DNA of 33,326 nt from assembly GCA_003023185.1 (NCBI GenBank), contig PXSB01000056.1, positions 1 through 33,326 on the forward strand, written 5' to 3'. Below are positions 8,951-18,565 of this stretch, piece after piece (positions within the stretch are counted from its first letter, which is position 1; each line of letters begins with the position of its first letter). The position numbers were made by a program, and so were the translations under genes. Under the pieces are notes generated by a model that saw nothing but the letters and a program-made list of their open reading frames with translations, did no database searches and had not been told where the DNA came from. This DNA comes from Halobacteriales archaeon QS_9_67_17. GTDB taxonomy: Archaea > Halobacteriota > Halobacteria > Halobacteriales > Haloarculaceae.

Positions 8951-10637
8951 GCTGATCGCCTCCGTCAGCGGCGACGCCGGCATCGAACGCGCCGAAGTCG
9001 ACCGGGTCACCGTCGGCCGGGTCGTTGTCGCGGTTCTGTGTCGTCGCGTGAAGCGCGTAGTTCAACATCGCCTGCGAGAGCTGTTCGCCCCACAGCGCGT
9101 GTCGCTGGCCCGTCCACCGCTCTCGGAGGAGGTCATCCCACGCCTCGCGGACGACCGCTTCCTCGTGGTCGTCGTGCAGTTCGCCGGCGAGTCGGTGACA
9201 GCAGAAGCCGCCCTGACAGCTCCCCATCGAGGCGCGGGTGCGGAGCCGGACGGCGTTGAGATCCGACCCGGACTGGTCGACGGCGTCCTGTATCTCGGCG
9301 CGCGTCACCGCCTCGCAGTTACACACCGTCGGGTTTGGGCCCGACGTTTCGAGCACGTCGTCGGCCCGCGAGCCGAGGCGTTCGACGCTCCGGCGGCCGA
9401 TGGGCGACCGGAGGTCGAACTCGTCCATGTAGTCGCGCAGCACCGAGAACTCCTCGCTGCCCGGCAGGGACACGTCGGCGGTGCGGCAGTCGGCGTCGAC
9501 GCCGAACCGCTCGCAGACGTGGTCGCTGACCGCCTCGGCCATCAGCCGGTAGGTCGTGAGCTTCCCGCCGACGATGGTGGTCAGCCCGTCGAGCGCGTCG
9601 CGCTCGGCGTGGTCGAGCAGGAAGAAGTCACGGGTGATGTCTGTCGGGTCGTCGCTGTCGACCGAGGGCGGTTCGTACAGCGGTCGCACCCCCCAGAAGG
9701 AGCGGATCGTCCGCGCGTCCCGCAGCATCGGCACCAGCTCCGCGAGGGTGTCGATCATCATGTCGACCTCCCACTGCTCCTCGGGGTACTCCTCGGGATC
9801 GTCGACCTCCTCGTCAGTCGTGCCGAGGATGGCCGCCGTCTCGTGTGGCACGATGATGTCCGCGTCCCCCTTCGGCCGACAGCGGTTGATGACGGTGTCG
9901 ACTTGCCGGGTGTTCATCACCGTCATCACGCCCTTCGAGGGGCGAACCTCGATGTCGACGCCCGCCATCGCGCCGGTCCGGCCGGCCCACGCGCCCGTCG
10001 CGTTGACGACGTGGTCGGCGCGGATAATCTCGGTACCGCCCTCCGTGCCGTGGACGTGTTTGCCCGGGCCGGATGCGTGGTCGAGTTCCGCGCCGACCAC
10101 CTCGCGGTCCTCGACACGTATGTCCGTCACCGTCGAGTGGGTCTCGATCCGGGCACCGTGTTCGCGGGCGCTCGCGGCGTTCGCGACCACGAGCCGGAAC
10201 GGGTCGACGGCTCCGTCGGGGACCGAGATCGCCTTCTCGATGTCCGGCGCGAGATGCGGCTCCACGGCACGGGCTTCCTCCGCCGAGAGCACTTCCGTCG
10301 GGATGCCGCTCGCCGCACAGCCGTCCAGTTTCTCTTGAAAATACGCCTCGGAGTCCTCGGGTCGCTTGACGAACAGGCCGCCGGTCGTCTCGACGCAGTG
10401 GCTGGCGATGTCGCGGAGCACGCGGTTCTCCTCGATACACTCCGCGGCGCTCACCTGATCGGAGACGGCGTAGCGCCCGCCGCTGTGGAGCAGGCCGTGC
10501 ATCCGGCCCGTCGTGCCGTGCGTCAGATTCCCCTGCTCGACGAGCGTCACCCCGACGCCCCGCATCGAGAGGTCCCGGGCGATCCCAGCCCCGGTCGAGC
10601 CGCCGCCGATGACGAGGACCTCGGTCTGCCGTGACAC
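8940..10637 (-). CDS. glpA: Glycerol-3-phosphate dehydrogenase subunit A
   Basis: '[52 protein letters not shown]', C-terminal [14 protein letters not shown]-like [2Fe-2S] motif. Confidence 0.95.
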   Translation of the reverse strand: MSRQTEVLVIGGGSTGAGIARDLSMRGVGVTLVEQGNLTHGTTGRMHGLLHSGGRYAVSDQVSAAECIEENRVLRDIASHCVETTGGLFVKRPEDSEAYFQEKLDGCAASGIPTEVLSAEEARAVEPHLAPDIEKAISVPDGAVDPFRLVVANAASAREHGARIETHSTVTDIRVEDREVVGAELDHASGPGKHVHGTEGGTEIIRADHVVNATGAWAGRTGAMAGVDIEVRPSKGVMTVMNTRQVDTVINRCRPKGDADIIVPHETAAILGTTDEEVDDPEEYPEEQWEVDMMIDTLAELVPMLRDARTIRSFWGVRPLYEPPSVDSDDPTDITRDFFLLDHAERDALDGLTTIVGGKLTTYRLMAEAVSDHVCERFGVDADCRTADVSLPGSEEFSVLRDYMDEFDLRSPIGRRSVERLGSRADDVLETSGPNPTVCNCEAVTRAEIQDAVDQSGSDLNAVRLRTRASMGSCQGGFCCHRLAGELHDDHEEAVVREAWDDLLRERWTGQRHALWGEQLSQAMLNYALHATTQNRDNDPADGDPVDFGAFDAGVAADGGDQRGD

Positions 10638-10789
10638 GCTACCCGGATTGTAGCCGGAGCGTCTTATCCTTGTCTCCGGTCACTCTTCGGGGTGTTCGCC
10701 TTCGAATCCACCGACTGTTGTGGGCGTCGTCAGAACCACGTTATCCTGCTTCTCCCCGTTAGTTTCTGCTTAATTTGCCACAGAGATCT

Positions 10790-11329
10790 ATGCAGCCCCG
10801 CATTTTTGTGTTCGAGGATTTAGGTGACGGTATGTCGGTGGCCGGTCGAACGGTCTCTGTTAAGCAGTTCCCTCATCTGCTCGGAGTCTGGACTGTCGTG
10901 TCGGCTATCACGGTCGGCATGACGCTGAACCGAGTGCTTCCGTGGATCATCGAGCGGTCACCACTGGTGTTTCAGGCTCTCCACTACATCATCGGTCCTG
11001 CATTACTCGTCGCAGTCGGCATCTACGTCGAACGTCGCTCCAGCAAGCCGTGGGTCGTTGCCATCGGGACGGTGTTCCTACTGTGGGGAGCGATGTCATT
11101 TGCGCTTGGCTGCCCGGCTGGTGGCTGCGACGTGCCAGACGGCTACTCGTATTTGCAGGGTATCAGGCTCGCTACGGACATTGGTATCGCGGGACCGAGC
11201 CTCTTGATAAGTGCTAAGCCCGAACAGTGTGCCTTCTCGTGTCCGTACCGCATCCAACTCATCCCGATGGCTATCGCGTATGCCGCTTTCGGTTACGGAC
11301 TCATGAACTGGAATTGTACGAGCCAATGA
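10790..11329 (+). CDS. Uncharacterised multi-pass membrane protein overlapping the glpK start
   Basis: Hydrophobic ORF with about 5 TM segments; TGA stop (11327-11329) overlaps glpK ATG (11326) as ATGA; TTAATTT box about 20 nt upstream. Start may instead be ATG 10832. Confidence 0.72.
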   Translation: MQPRIFVFEDLGDGMSVAGRTVSVKQFPHLLGVWTVVSAITVGMTLNRVLPWIIERSPLVFQALHYIIGPALLVAVGIYVERRSSKPWVVAIGTVFLLWGAMSFALGCPAGGCDVPDGYSYLQGIRLATDIGIAGPSLLISAKPEQCAFSCPYRIQLIPMAIAYAAFGYGLMNWNCTSQ

Positions 11330-12861
11330 CACAGGACACCTACGTCGGCGCGATAGATCAGGGGACGACCGGCACCCGGTTCATGATCTTCGACCACGGG
11401 GGAGATGTCGTCGCCAACGCGTACGAACAGCACGAACAGATCTACCCGGAACCGGGCTGGGTCGAACACGACCCCATCGAGATCTGGGAGAACACCAAGG
11501 CGGTCGTGACGGTCGGGCTCGCGGAGGCCGGGCTGGCGGCCGACCAGCTAGCGTCGCTGGGGATCACGAACCAGCGCGAGACGACCGTCATCTGGGACGC
11601 GCCGAGCGGGAAGCCGGTGTACAACGCGCTCGTCTGGCAGGACCGCCGCACGACCGACCGGGTCGAGGAACTGCAGGAAGCCGGGAAGGTCGAGGGGATC
11701 CGCGAGAAGACCGGACTGGAGTGTGACGCGTACTTCTCGGCAACCAAGGCGGAGTGGATACTCGACAACGCCGAGCCGCTGAAACTCGAGAGCGCTCGGT
11801 CTCGGGATCTCCGCGACCGCGCCCGCGAGGGCGAGCTACTGGTGGGAACCATCGACGCGTGGCTCATCTATAACCTCACGGGCAACCACGTCACCGATGT
11901 CTCCAACGCCTCGCGGACGATGCTGTACGACATCGAGGATCTGGACTGGGATCCCGACCTTCTCGAAGAGTTCGGCGTTCCGGCGGCGATGTTGCCGGAT
12001 GTGCGGCCGTCGTCCGACGAGGAGTACTACGGCCACACCGACCCGGACGGCTTCCTCGGTGCCGAGGTGCCGGTCGCCGGCGCGCTGGGCGACCAGCAGG
12101 CGGCGCTGTTCGGGCAGACCTGCTTCGACGCCGGCGACGCGAAGAACACGTACGGCACCGGCTCCTTCTACCTGATGAACACGGGCGAGACGCCCGTCGA
12201 GTCCGACCACGGCCTGCTCACCACCATCGGCTTCCAGCGCTCGGGCGAACCCGTCCAGTACGCGCTGGAAGGGTCGATCTTCGTCACCGGGGCCGCAATC
12301 GAGTGGCTCGAAGACATCGACCTGATCAACAACGCCGCGCAGACGGCCGAGCTCGCAAAGTCGGTCGATTCGACCGACGGCGTCTACGTGGTGCCGGCGT
12401 TCACCGGCTTGGGTGCCCCCCACTGGGACGGCCGCGCACGCGGGACGATAGTCGGGATGACCCGCGGGACGGAGAAGGCGCATCTGGTGCGGGCGACGCT
12501 GGAGGCAATCGGCTACCGGACGCGCGACATCGCCGCGGCGATGGAGGCCGATTCGGGCGTGGAGACGACCACGCTCCGGGTCGACGGCGGCGCGGTGAAG
12601 AACGACTTCCTCTGTCAGCTGCAGAGCGACATCATCCAGACGGACATCGTCCGTCCGGAGGTCGACGAGACGACGGCGCTCGGGGCGGCGTACGCCGCCG
12701 GTCTCGCCGTTGGCTACTGGGACAGCATCGACGAACTCCGGTCGAACTGGCAGGTCGACGAGACGTTCGAGCCGGCGATGGACGCCGAACGAGCGGACGA
12801 GATGTACGACCGGTGGGCCGACGCCGTCGAGCGCTCGCGCGGCTGGGCGAGCGAGGAGTGA
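11326..12861 (+). CDS. glpK: Glycerol kinase
   Basis: 'YVGAIDQGTTGTRFMIFDHGG', 'GITNQRETTVIWD', 'PVYNALVWQDRRT', 'GALGDQQAALFGQTCF'. Confidence 0.97.
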   Translation: MTQDTYVGAIDQGTTGTRFMIFDHGGDVVANAYEQHEQIYPEPGWVEHDPIEIWENTKAVVTVGLAEAGLAADQLASLGITNQRETTVIWDAPSGKPVYNALVWQDRRTTDRVEELQEAGKVEGIREKTGLECDAYFSATKAEWILDNAEPLKLESARSRDLRDRAREGELLVGTIDAWLIYNLTGNHVTDVSNASRTMLYDIEDLDWDPDLLEEFGVPAAMLPDVRPSSDEEYYGHTDPDGFLGAEVPVAGALGDQQAALFGQTCFDAGDAKNTYGTGSFYLMNTGETPVESDHGLLTTIGFQRSGEPVQYALEGSIFVTGAAIEWLEDIDLINNAAQTAELAKSVDSTDGVYVVPAFTGLGAPHWDGRARGTIVGMTRGTEKAHLVRATLEAIGYRTRDIAAAMEADSGVETTTLRVDGGAVKNDFLCQLQSDIIQTDIVRPEVDETTALGAAYAAGLAVGYWDSIDELRSNWQVDETFEPAMDAERADEMYDRWADAVERSRGWASEE

Positions 12862-13004
12862 CCGACTCTAGTCTCGGAGCGTCGCCTCGTGGACGTTCGG
12901 GAGAGGGTGAGCCATTCCTCAGCCGGGCGCGTGCCGTTCGACTGGGCGGTGTGACGGTCGTCGCGAGCGGAAACCGGTTTGAACCGTCGGTTGCAAGGGG
13001 GTGT

Positions 13005-14102
13005 ATGAGCGACGATCGCGCGGATCTCCGGTTGCGGAAGCGCGTCGAGGAAATCCGGGATCTCGAAGGCCAAGGCACGGAGCTGGTGACGCTGTTCATC
13101 CCGCCGGACGACAACCTACAGAGTTGGGTGCGGCGGCTGAGCAGCGAGTACTCCGAGGCGGGCAACATCAAATCGAAGCGGACGCGGACGAACGTCCAGT
13201 CCGCGCTCAAGAAGGCGAAGAACCTGCTCCAGCAGTACAAGCAGACACCCGAGAACGGGCTGGTGGTGTTCACCGGACAGGTGGACGACGACTTCATTTC
13301 GCTGCTGTTCGACGACCTCCCACACCCCATCTCGGAGTCGAACTACATCTGTGACGACCACTTCCACACGGAGCCGGTCGAGAGTCTGGTCACGCCCGAC
13401 GAGGCGTACGGCCTGATCGTGGTCACCCGCGATAAGGCAACCATCGGCCTGCTGGTCGGCGACCGCATCGAGACGGTCCGCGAAATCGAGAGTCTCGTGA
13501 TGGGAAAGACCCGTGCCGGCGGTCAGAGTGCTCAACGGTTCAAGCGGATTCGCGAGAAACAAAAAGAGGAGCACTTCAAGGACGTGGCCGCCGCGGCCGC
13601 CGACACCTTCCTCGACGACGGGGGCGAGCAGTTGGACGTTGAGGGGGTGCTCATCGGCGGGACGGACATCACCGTCGACGACTTCGTGAGCCACGACTGG
13701 CTCGACTACCGGATCAAGGAGAACACGCTCGGCAAATTCAACGTCGCTCACGGCGACCAGACCGGGCTCAAACAGCTCGTCGACAAGTCAGAGAGCGTGC
13801 TGCAGGCGGACAAGCAGAGTCAGGCCCGCGAGCTGATGGGCCGATTCATGCAGGGACTGCGCGGCGACGCCGACCCGGCGGTGGCGTACGGCGACGAGGA
13901 GGTCGACCGCGCGCTGGAGTACGGCGCTGTCGACACAATTCTGCTGTCGGAGTCGCTCGACGGCGACCGGATCGACGAGCTGAGCGAGCGCGCCGAGAAC
14001 ATCGGCAGCGACGTACAGCTCGTCTCTACCGCCTTCGAGGAGGGCGAACAGCTTCGGAACGTGTTCGGCGGCGTGGCCGCCGTCCTGCGGTACGAGATCT
14101 GA
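13005..14102 (+). CDS. Archaeal peptide chain release factor 1 (aRF1) paralog, 365 aa
   Basis: NIKS ('EAGNIKSKRTRTNV'), YxCxxxF ('NYICDDHF') and GGQ ('RAGGQSAQRF') motifs. ATG 13005 chosen over the long upstream ORF extension that overlaps glpK. Confidence 0.9.
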   Translation: MSDDRADLRLRKRVEEIRDLEGQGTELVTLFIPPDDNLQSWVRRLSSEYSEAGNIKSKRTRTNVQSALKKAKNLLQQYKQTPENGLVVFTGQVDDDFISLLFDDLPHPISESNYICDDHFHTEPVESLVTPDEAYGLIVVTRDKATIGLLVGDRIETVREIESLVMGKTRAGGQSAQRFKRIREKQKEEHFKDVAAAAADTFLDDGGEQLDVEGVLIGGTDITVDDFVSHDWLDYRIKENTLGKFNVAHGDQTGLKQLVDKSESVLQADKQSQARELMGRFMQGLRGDADPAVAYGDEEVDRALEYGAVDTILLSESLDGDRIDELSERAENIGSDVQLVSTAFEEGEQLRNVFGGVAAVLRYEI

Positions 14103-14117
14103 TTGCACCGAGCCGAG

Positions 14118-14389
14118 GGTAGTGTTCAGATACGCGGGTCGTCACTTGGCCGAGCAACCGCAGTGGGTGGGACTGAAAGGGGCCGGGCGCTCGACGACGC
14201 ACGACGACGCAAGGACCGCATCGCGAGCGACGCGAGCGGGCGGACCGCAGCGAGGTCCGCTCGCGGCTGGAGGCCGCTTGCACGGCCCGTGGAGCTTCGC
14301 TCCACGCTGCGCGCGAGGCGAGCGACCGGGGGCTTTCTCCACCTCGTTGGCCGGCTCTCCTCCGGAGCCACTCTTATCTGAACACTACC
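14118..14389 (+). repeat. Intergenic repeat element copy B (type copy, 272 bp, perfect 15-bp terminal inverted repeats)
   Basis: ggtagtgttcagata (14118-14132) ... tatctgaacactacc (14375-14389); core arms 14167-14193 and 14319-14342. Confidence 0.9.
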
Positions 14390-14406
14390 GGAGCGAACGG
14401 CGTCAG

Positions 14407-17067
14407 TCACTCTTCTAACTGCTCCTGCCATCGCTGGACCGCCGCCATCAGTTCGACCGGCGAGGTCTCGTTCACGTCCGTCGCGCGGAGGTCGTCGAGC
14501 ACGGTCTCGATGTCGGCGTCTATCCCTGTGTCGCTCGCGGTGTCGGCCGCCTGCTTGCCGCTTTTCTCGCCGCCTGTGAACTCCCCGCGTCCCAAGTCGA
14601 ACGTCGTCTGGACGGTGCCGTCCGAGGAGCTACCTCGCGCCTCGATGGCCTTCTCGCGGCGGAGTCGGTCGAGGACGGTCCCGGCCCGCGAGACGACGGG
14701 GTCGGGGACGCCCGCGAGTTCGGCGACATGGACACCGTAGGAGCGGTCTGTCGGCCCCTCGGCGACCGTCCGCAGGAACGTCACGTCGTCGCCGGCGTCG
14801 TCCACCGCGACGTGGACGTTCGCCACGCGGTCGAGGTGGTCCGCGAGCGCGGTGAGTTCGTGGTAGTGGGTGGCGAACAGCGTCTTCGCGCCGACCTCGT
14901 TGTGGAAATACTCGGTCGCGGCCCACGCGATAGAGATGCCGTCGTACGTCGCCGTCCCCCGGCCCACCTCGTCGAGGACGACCAGCGACTCCTCGGTCGC
15001 GGAGTGGAGGATGTTCGCCAACTCGCCCATCTCGACCATGAACGTTGAGCGGCCCTGTGCGAGTTCGTCGAGCGCGCCGACGCGCGTGAAGATACCGTCG
15101 ACGAGCCCGACCTCGGCGGCTTCGGCGGGGACGAAACTGCCCACCTGCGCGAGCAGCGTGACGAGCGCCGCCTGTCGCATGTACGTCGATTTCCCGCTCA
15201 TGTTCGGGCCGGTGACGAGCAGGAACCGCCGGTCGCGGTCGAGATGGAGGTCGTTCGGGACGAACTCGACGGACTGCTCGACGACCGGGTGGCGACCCGC
15301 CTCGACGCGGAGTGTGTCGCCGTCGGTCAGTTCGGGGCGCGTCCAGTCGTTGCGCGCGGCGTGAGCCGAGAGCGAGCAGTACACGTCCAGTTCGGCGAGC
15401 GCGCGCCCGACGCGCTGGAGCAGGTCGGCGCTGTCGGCGAGCCGGTCACGGAGCTCCTGAAACAGTTCGTACTCCAGTTCGCCGCGCCGCTCCTCCAATC
15501 GGATGATCTCGCGTTCTCGCTCTCGTAGCTCCGGCGTGGTGAACCGCTCGCTGTTCTTCAGCGTCTTGATCCCCTCGTAGTGGTCCGGGGCGGCGTCGGC
15601 CTCCGACTGGCCCACCTGAATGTAGTAGCCGTCCGTCTTGTTGCGGTCGACGCTCAGATGCGTGAGACCGTGCGCCTCGGACTCGCGGTCCGCGAGCGTG
15701 TCGATCCACTCGCGAGCGGACTCGTGCTGCTCGATCACGTCGGCCAACTCCGGGTCGTAGCCGGGCGCGAGCAGGCCGCCCTCGGTCAGCGTGCCCGGTG
15801 GGTCGGTCGCGAGCGCGTCGTCCAACTCGGCGTGGAGGTCCGCGACGGCCGCGCGGTCGACCCCCTCGAACACCGTCGCGACCGCGGAGTCGTCCAGCCG
15901 CGGACTCGAATCGACGGCCTCGGCGAGGTCGGCGACCAGTCCGAGCGTGTCGCGGACGCGGCAGGCCCCCGGTGCGTCCAGACTCCCCGACACCGCCCGC
16001 GAGGCCAGCCGTTCGAGGTCGTAGACGTCGCCGAGCAGGTCGCGGAGTCGTTCGCGGCCCATCGCGTCGGTCGCCAGCGCGGCGACGGCCGCCTGTCTGT
16101 CGTCGAGTTCCGCGCGGCGACGGATCGGGCGGGCGAGCCACTCACGGAGGAGGCGACCGCCGGCGCTCGTCTCGGTGTGGTCGACCGTCTCGAACAGCGA
16201 GACGCCGCGGTCGGTCATCGGCTCCGTTAATTCGAGATTGCGCTGGGTGGTCGCGTCGAGCGTGACGTGCTCGTCGGGCGTGTAGGCGTGGAGGCGGGTG
16301 ACGGACGCGAGCACGCCCACGCCGGTCGCGTCCACGTACGCGAGGGCTGCGCCGGCCGCCTGCACGGCCGCGTCCGTCTCTACTCCGACCTGTTCGGTCG
16401 CGCCGCCAAACTGCTCGCGGAGGGTGTGACGGGCACGCCCCGGCGCGAAGTCGTCGGTCGCGTGGAGCGTCAGCGTCGCGTCGACGCGCTCGCGAACGGA
16501 ATCGAGGAACGCGTCGTCGCCGCGCAGGTCGGGACCCGGCAACACCTCCGTCGGCGCGAACCGGTAGAGTTCCGTCAGCGCCTGCGCCTCGGCGTCCGCA
16601 CCCGCGACGCTCGTCACGTGGAACCGACCGGTCGTCACGTCGAGGAAGGCGAGCCCATATGCGCTCGCCGCGCGGACGACCGTCGCGAGATACCGCGCCG
16701 CCTCGCTGGTCGGGTCAACGAGCGTGCCGGGGGTGACGACCCGCGAGACGCGCCGCTCGTGGCCGCCGTCCGTCTCGTGCTGGTCGGCGACCGCGACCCG
16801 ATAGCCGCGCTCGACGAGTGCCTTCAGATACGGGTCGAGGTCGTCCACCGGGACGCCGGCCATCTCGTAGCTGTCACCGCCCGAGGCTCGCTCGGACACC
16901 TTCAGGTCTAACTCGTCGCCGACGGTCGCGGCGTCCTCGCCGAAGAACTCGTAGAAGTCGCCCATCTGCATCGCCAGCAGGTCTGCTTCGGCCTCGCGTT
17001 TCAAGTCGAGATACTCCCCGACGATGCCGTCCGCAGTCATGCCCGGGTCTGGTTCCGGTTCGGGCAT
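14407..17067 (-). CDS. mutS: DNA mismatch repair protein MutS
   Basis: N-terminal 'LKREAEADLLAMQMGDFYEFFGEDA', ATPase 'VTGPNMSGKSTYMRQAALVTLLAQVGSFVPA', 'LDEVGRGTATYDGISIAWA', 'TLFATHYHEL'. Confidence 0.97.
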   Translation of the reverse strand: MPEPEPDPGMTADGIVGEYLDLKREAEADLLAMQMGDFYEFFGEDAATVGDELDLKVSERASGGDSYEMAGVPVDDLDPYLKALVERGYRVAVADQHETDGGHERRVSRVVTPGTLVDPTSEAARYLATVVRAASAYGLAFLDVTTGRFHVTSVAGADAEAQALTELYRFAPTEVLPGPDLRGDDAFLDSVRERVDATLTLHATDDFAPGRARHTLREQFGGATEQVGVETDAAVQAAGAALAYVDATGVGVLASVTRLHAYTPDEHVTLDATTQRNLELTEPMTDRGVSLFETVDHTETSAGGRLLREWLARPIRRRAELDDRQAAVAALATDAMGRERLRDLLGDVYDLERLASRAVSGSLDAPGACRVRDTLGLVADLAEAVDSSPRLDDSAVATVFEGVDRAAVADLHAELDDALATDPPGTLTEGGLLAPGYDPELADVIEQHESAREWIDTLADRESEAHGLTHLSVDRNKTDGYYIQVGQSEADAAPDHYEGIKTLKNSERFTTPELREREREIIRLEERRGELEYELFQELRDRLADSADLLQRVGRALAELDVYCSLSAHAARNDWTRPELTDGDTLRVEAGRHPVVEQSVEFVPNDLHLDRDRRFLLVTGPNMSGKSTYMRQAALVTLLAQVGSFVPAEAAEVGLVDGIFTRVGALDELAQGRSTFMVEMGELANILHSATEESLVVLDEVGRGTATYDGISIAWAATEYFHNEVGAKTLFATHYHELTALADHLDRVANVHVAVDDAGDDVTFLRTVAEGPTDRSYGVHVAELAGVPDPVVSRAGTVLDRLRREKAIEARGSSSDGTVQTTFDLGRGEFTGGEKSGKQAADTASDTGIDADIETVLDDLRATDVNETSPVELMAAVQRWQEQLEE

Positions 17068-17148
17068 GAACCTGTGGATTCACGTCCTCGGGGACGGGGT
17101 GACAGGGAGTGATCAGGATGCTGGTTGTGAACTATTATGAAAGATAGT

Positions 17149-17158
17149 GATATTTATT
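17149..17158 (+). promoter_or_regulatory. Putative TATA box for the ALDH gene (leaderless start at 17183)
   Basis: gatatttatt about 27-30 nt upstream of ATG 17183. Confidence 0.5.
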
Positions 17159-17182
17159 TCGCTCACGGCCGAATCTCGCGAC

Positions 17183-18532
17183 ATGAGGCCCGAAGCGACT
17201 CGGCGAGGTACAGCTGAGTCCGCTGGTCCGGAGCGCGTCGTCGCCGACCTGATCACCGACGCCCGATGGGCGATGGCGTCGATAGAAGAGTACGATCAGG
17301 CGGCAGTCGACCAGTTGGCGCGCGCGGCCGGCTGGGCAGTGTATCAGGAGGACCGCTGTCGCGAACTGTCGGAACTGGCCGTCGAAACCACCGGGCTGGG
17401 CGACACGGAGGACAAGTTCCGGAAGAAGCGCCGAAAGATCCCCGGCGTCCTCGACGAGATGTTGGGCGAGCCGACGGTCGGCGTCGTCGACCGCGACGAG
17501 GCGAATGGTCGCGTCGAGATCGCGAAGCCAGTCGGCGTGGTCGGCGGCGTGGTTCCGTCCACCAATCCCGGCGCGACACCGGTCGTGTTGTCGATGCTAA
17601 CACTGAACGGTCGCAACGCGATCATCCTCTCGCCGTCGCCGCGTGGCTACGACGTGTGCGAGCAGGTGGTCGAGTACGTCCACGAACAGCTCGACGAGGT
17701 CGGCGCGCCCCGCGAGTTGGTACAGATACTTCCGGAGCCCGTGAGCAAGGCGAAGACGTACGCGCTGATGGATCAGGTCGATCTCCTGCAGGTCACCGGC
17801 TCCGCGGACAACGTCCGCGCCGGCCAAGAGTCCGGCACGCCAAACTACTGTGTCGGTCAGGGGAATCCGGTCGCCATCGTCGACGAGACGGCCGACATCG
17901 AGGCGAGCGCCGAGCGCATCGCCACCAGCCAGACGTTCGACAACGGCACCTCCTGCTCCAGTGAGGGAAATGCCGCCGTCGTCGAGGACGTGTACGAGGC
18001 GACCGTCGCCGCGCTGGAACGGGAGGGCGGCTATCTGTGTGACGCCGACGAGCGGCGCAAACTCCGGGAGACGCTGTTTCCCGACGGCAACACGCTCAAC
18101 CCCGACACGCTGGCGCGACCGGCAGGCGTCATCGCCGAACGGGCCGAGAAGATCGCGCCGATCCTCAACCTGTTTCGGGTGCCCGACGTGGAAGCGGCGT
18201 TCGCGCTCACGGAGTGTATCCTCGCGTACGAGGGCGCGGGCCACTCCACAAACATCCAGACGACGGACCCCGAGCGGGCGCGCCGCGCCGGCGAGGCAGT
18301 CGGCGTCGCGCGGCTGCTGGTCAACCAGCCGAACGCGCTCGCCAACGGCGGCCACTACCGGAACGGTCTCACCTCGACGCTCTCCGAGGGCACCGGCACG
18401 TGGGGCGGCAACCAGCTCGACGAGAATCTCGGCGTCGAGAAGTTCTACCAGACGACGACGGTGTCGCGGCCAATCGAGGACGCGACGCCGCCCGACGCCG
18501 AGGCGCTGTTCGCCCCCTACGTCGACGAGTAG
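17183..18532 (+). CDS. Acylating-type aldehyde dehydrogenase (EutE/SauS/AdhE-N-like)
   Basis: 'VVGGVVPSTNPGATPVVLSMLTLNGRNAIILSPSP', active-site region 'TFDNGTSCSSEGNAAVV', 'FRVPDVEAAFALTECILAYEGAGHSTNIQT'. Confidence 0.85.
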   Translation: MRPEATRRGTAESAGPERVVADLITDARWAMASIEEYDQAAVDQLARAAGWAVYQEDRCRELSELAVETTGLGDTEDKFRKKRRKIPGVLDEMLGEPTVGVVDRDEANGRVEIAKPVGVVGGVVPSTNPGATPVVLSMLTLNGRNAIILSPSPRGYDVCEQVVEYVHEQLDEVGAPRELVQILPEPVSKAKTYALMDQVDLLQVTGSADNVRAGQESGTPNYCVGQGNPVAIVDETADIEASAERIATSQTFDNGTSCSSEGNAAVVEDVYEATVAALEREGGYLCDADERRKLRETLFPDGNTLNPDTLARPAGVIAERAEKIAPILNLFRVPDVEAAFALTECILAYEGAGHSTNIQTTDPERARRAGEAVGVARLLVNQPNALANGGHYRNGLTSTLSEGTGTWGGNQLDENLGVEKFYQTTTVSRPIEDATPPDAEALFAPYVDE

Positions 18533-18565
18533 CACGCGAACTGCGTCCCGACCCCCAGACACAGC

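Noticed and set aside
12303-13004. Upstream 234-aa extension of the aRF1 ORF
   Set aside because: Overlaps glpK, Arg-rich low-complexity translation; native start is ATG 13005 just before the conserved aRF1 N-terminus.
14167-14182. GTGGGACTGAAAGGGG resembles the 3' end of archaeal CRISPR repeats (GTGGGATTGAAR-like)
   Set aside because: Copies are several kb apart and in both orientations, with no regularly spaced repeats or unique spacers; no cas genes in the window.
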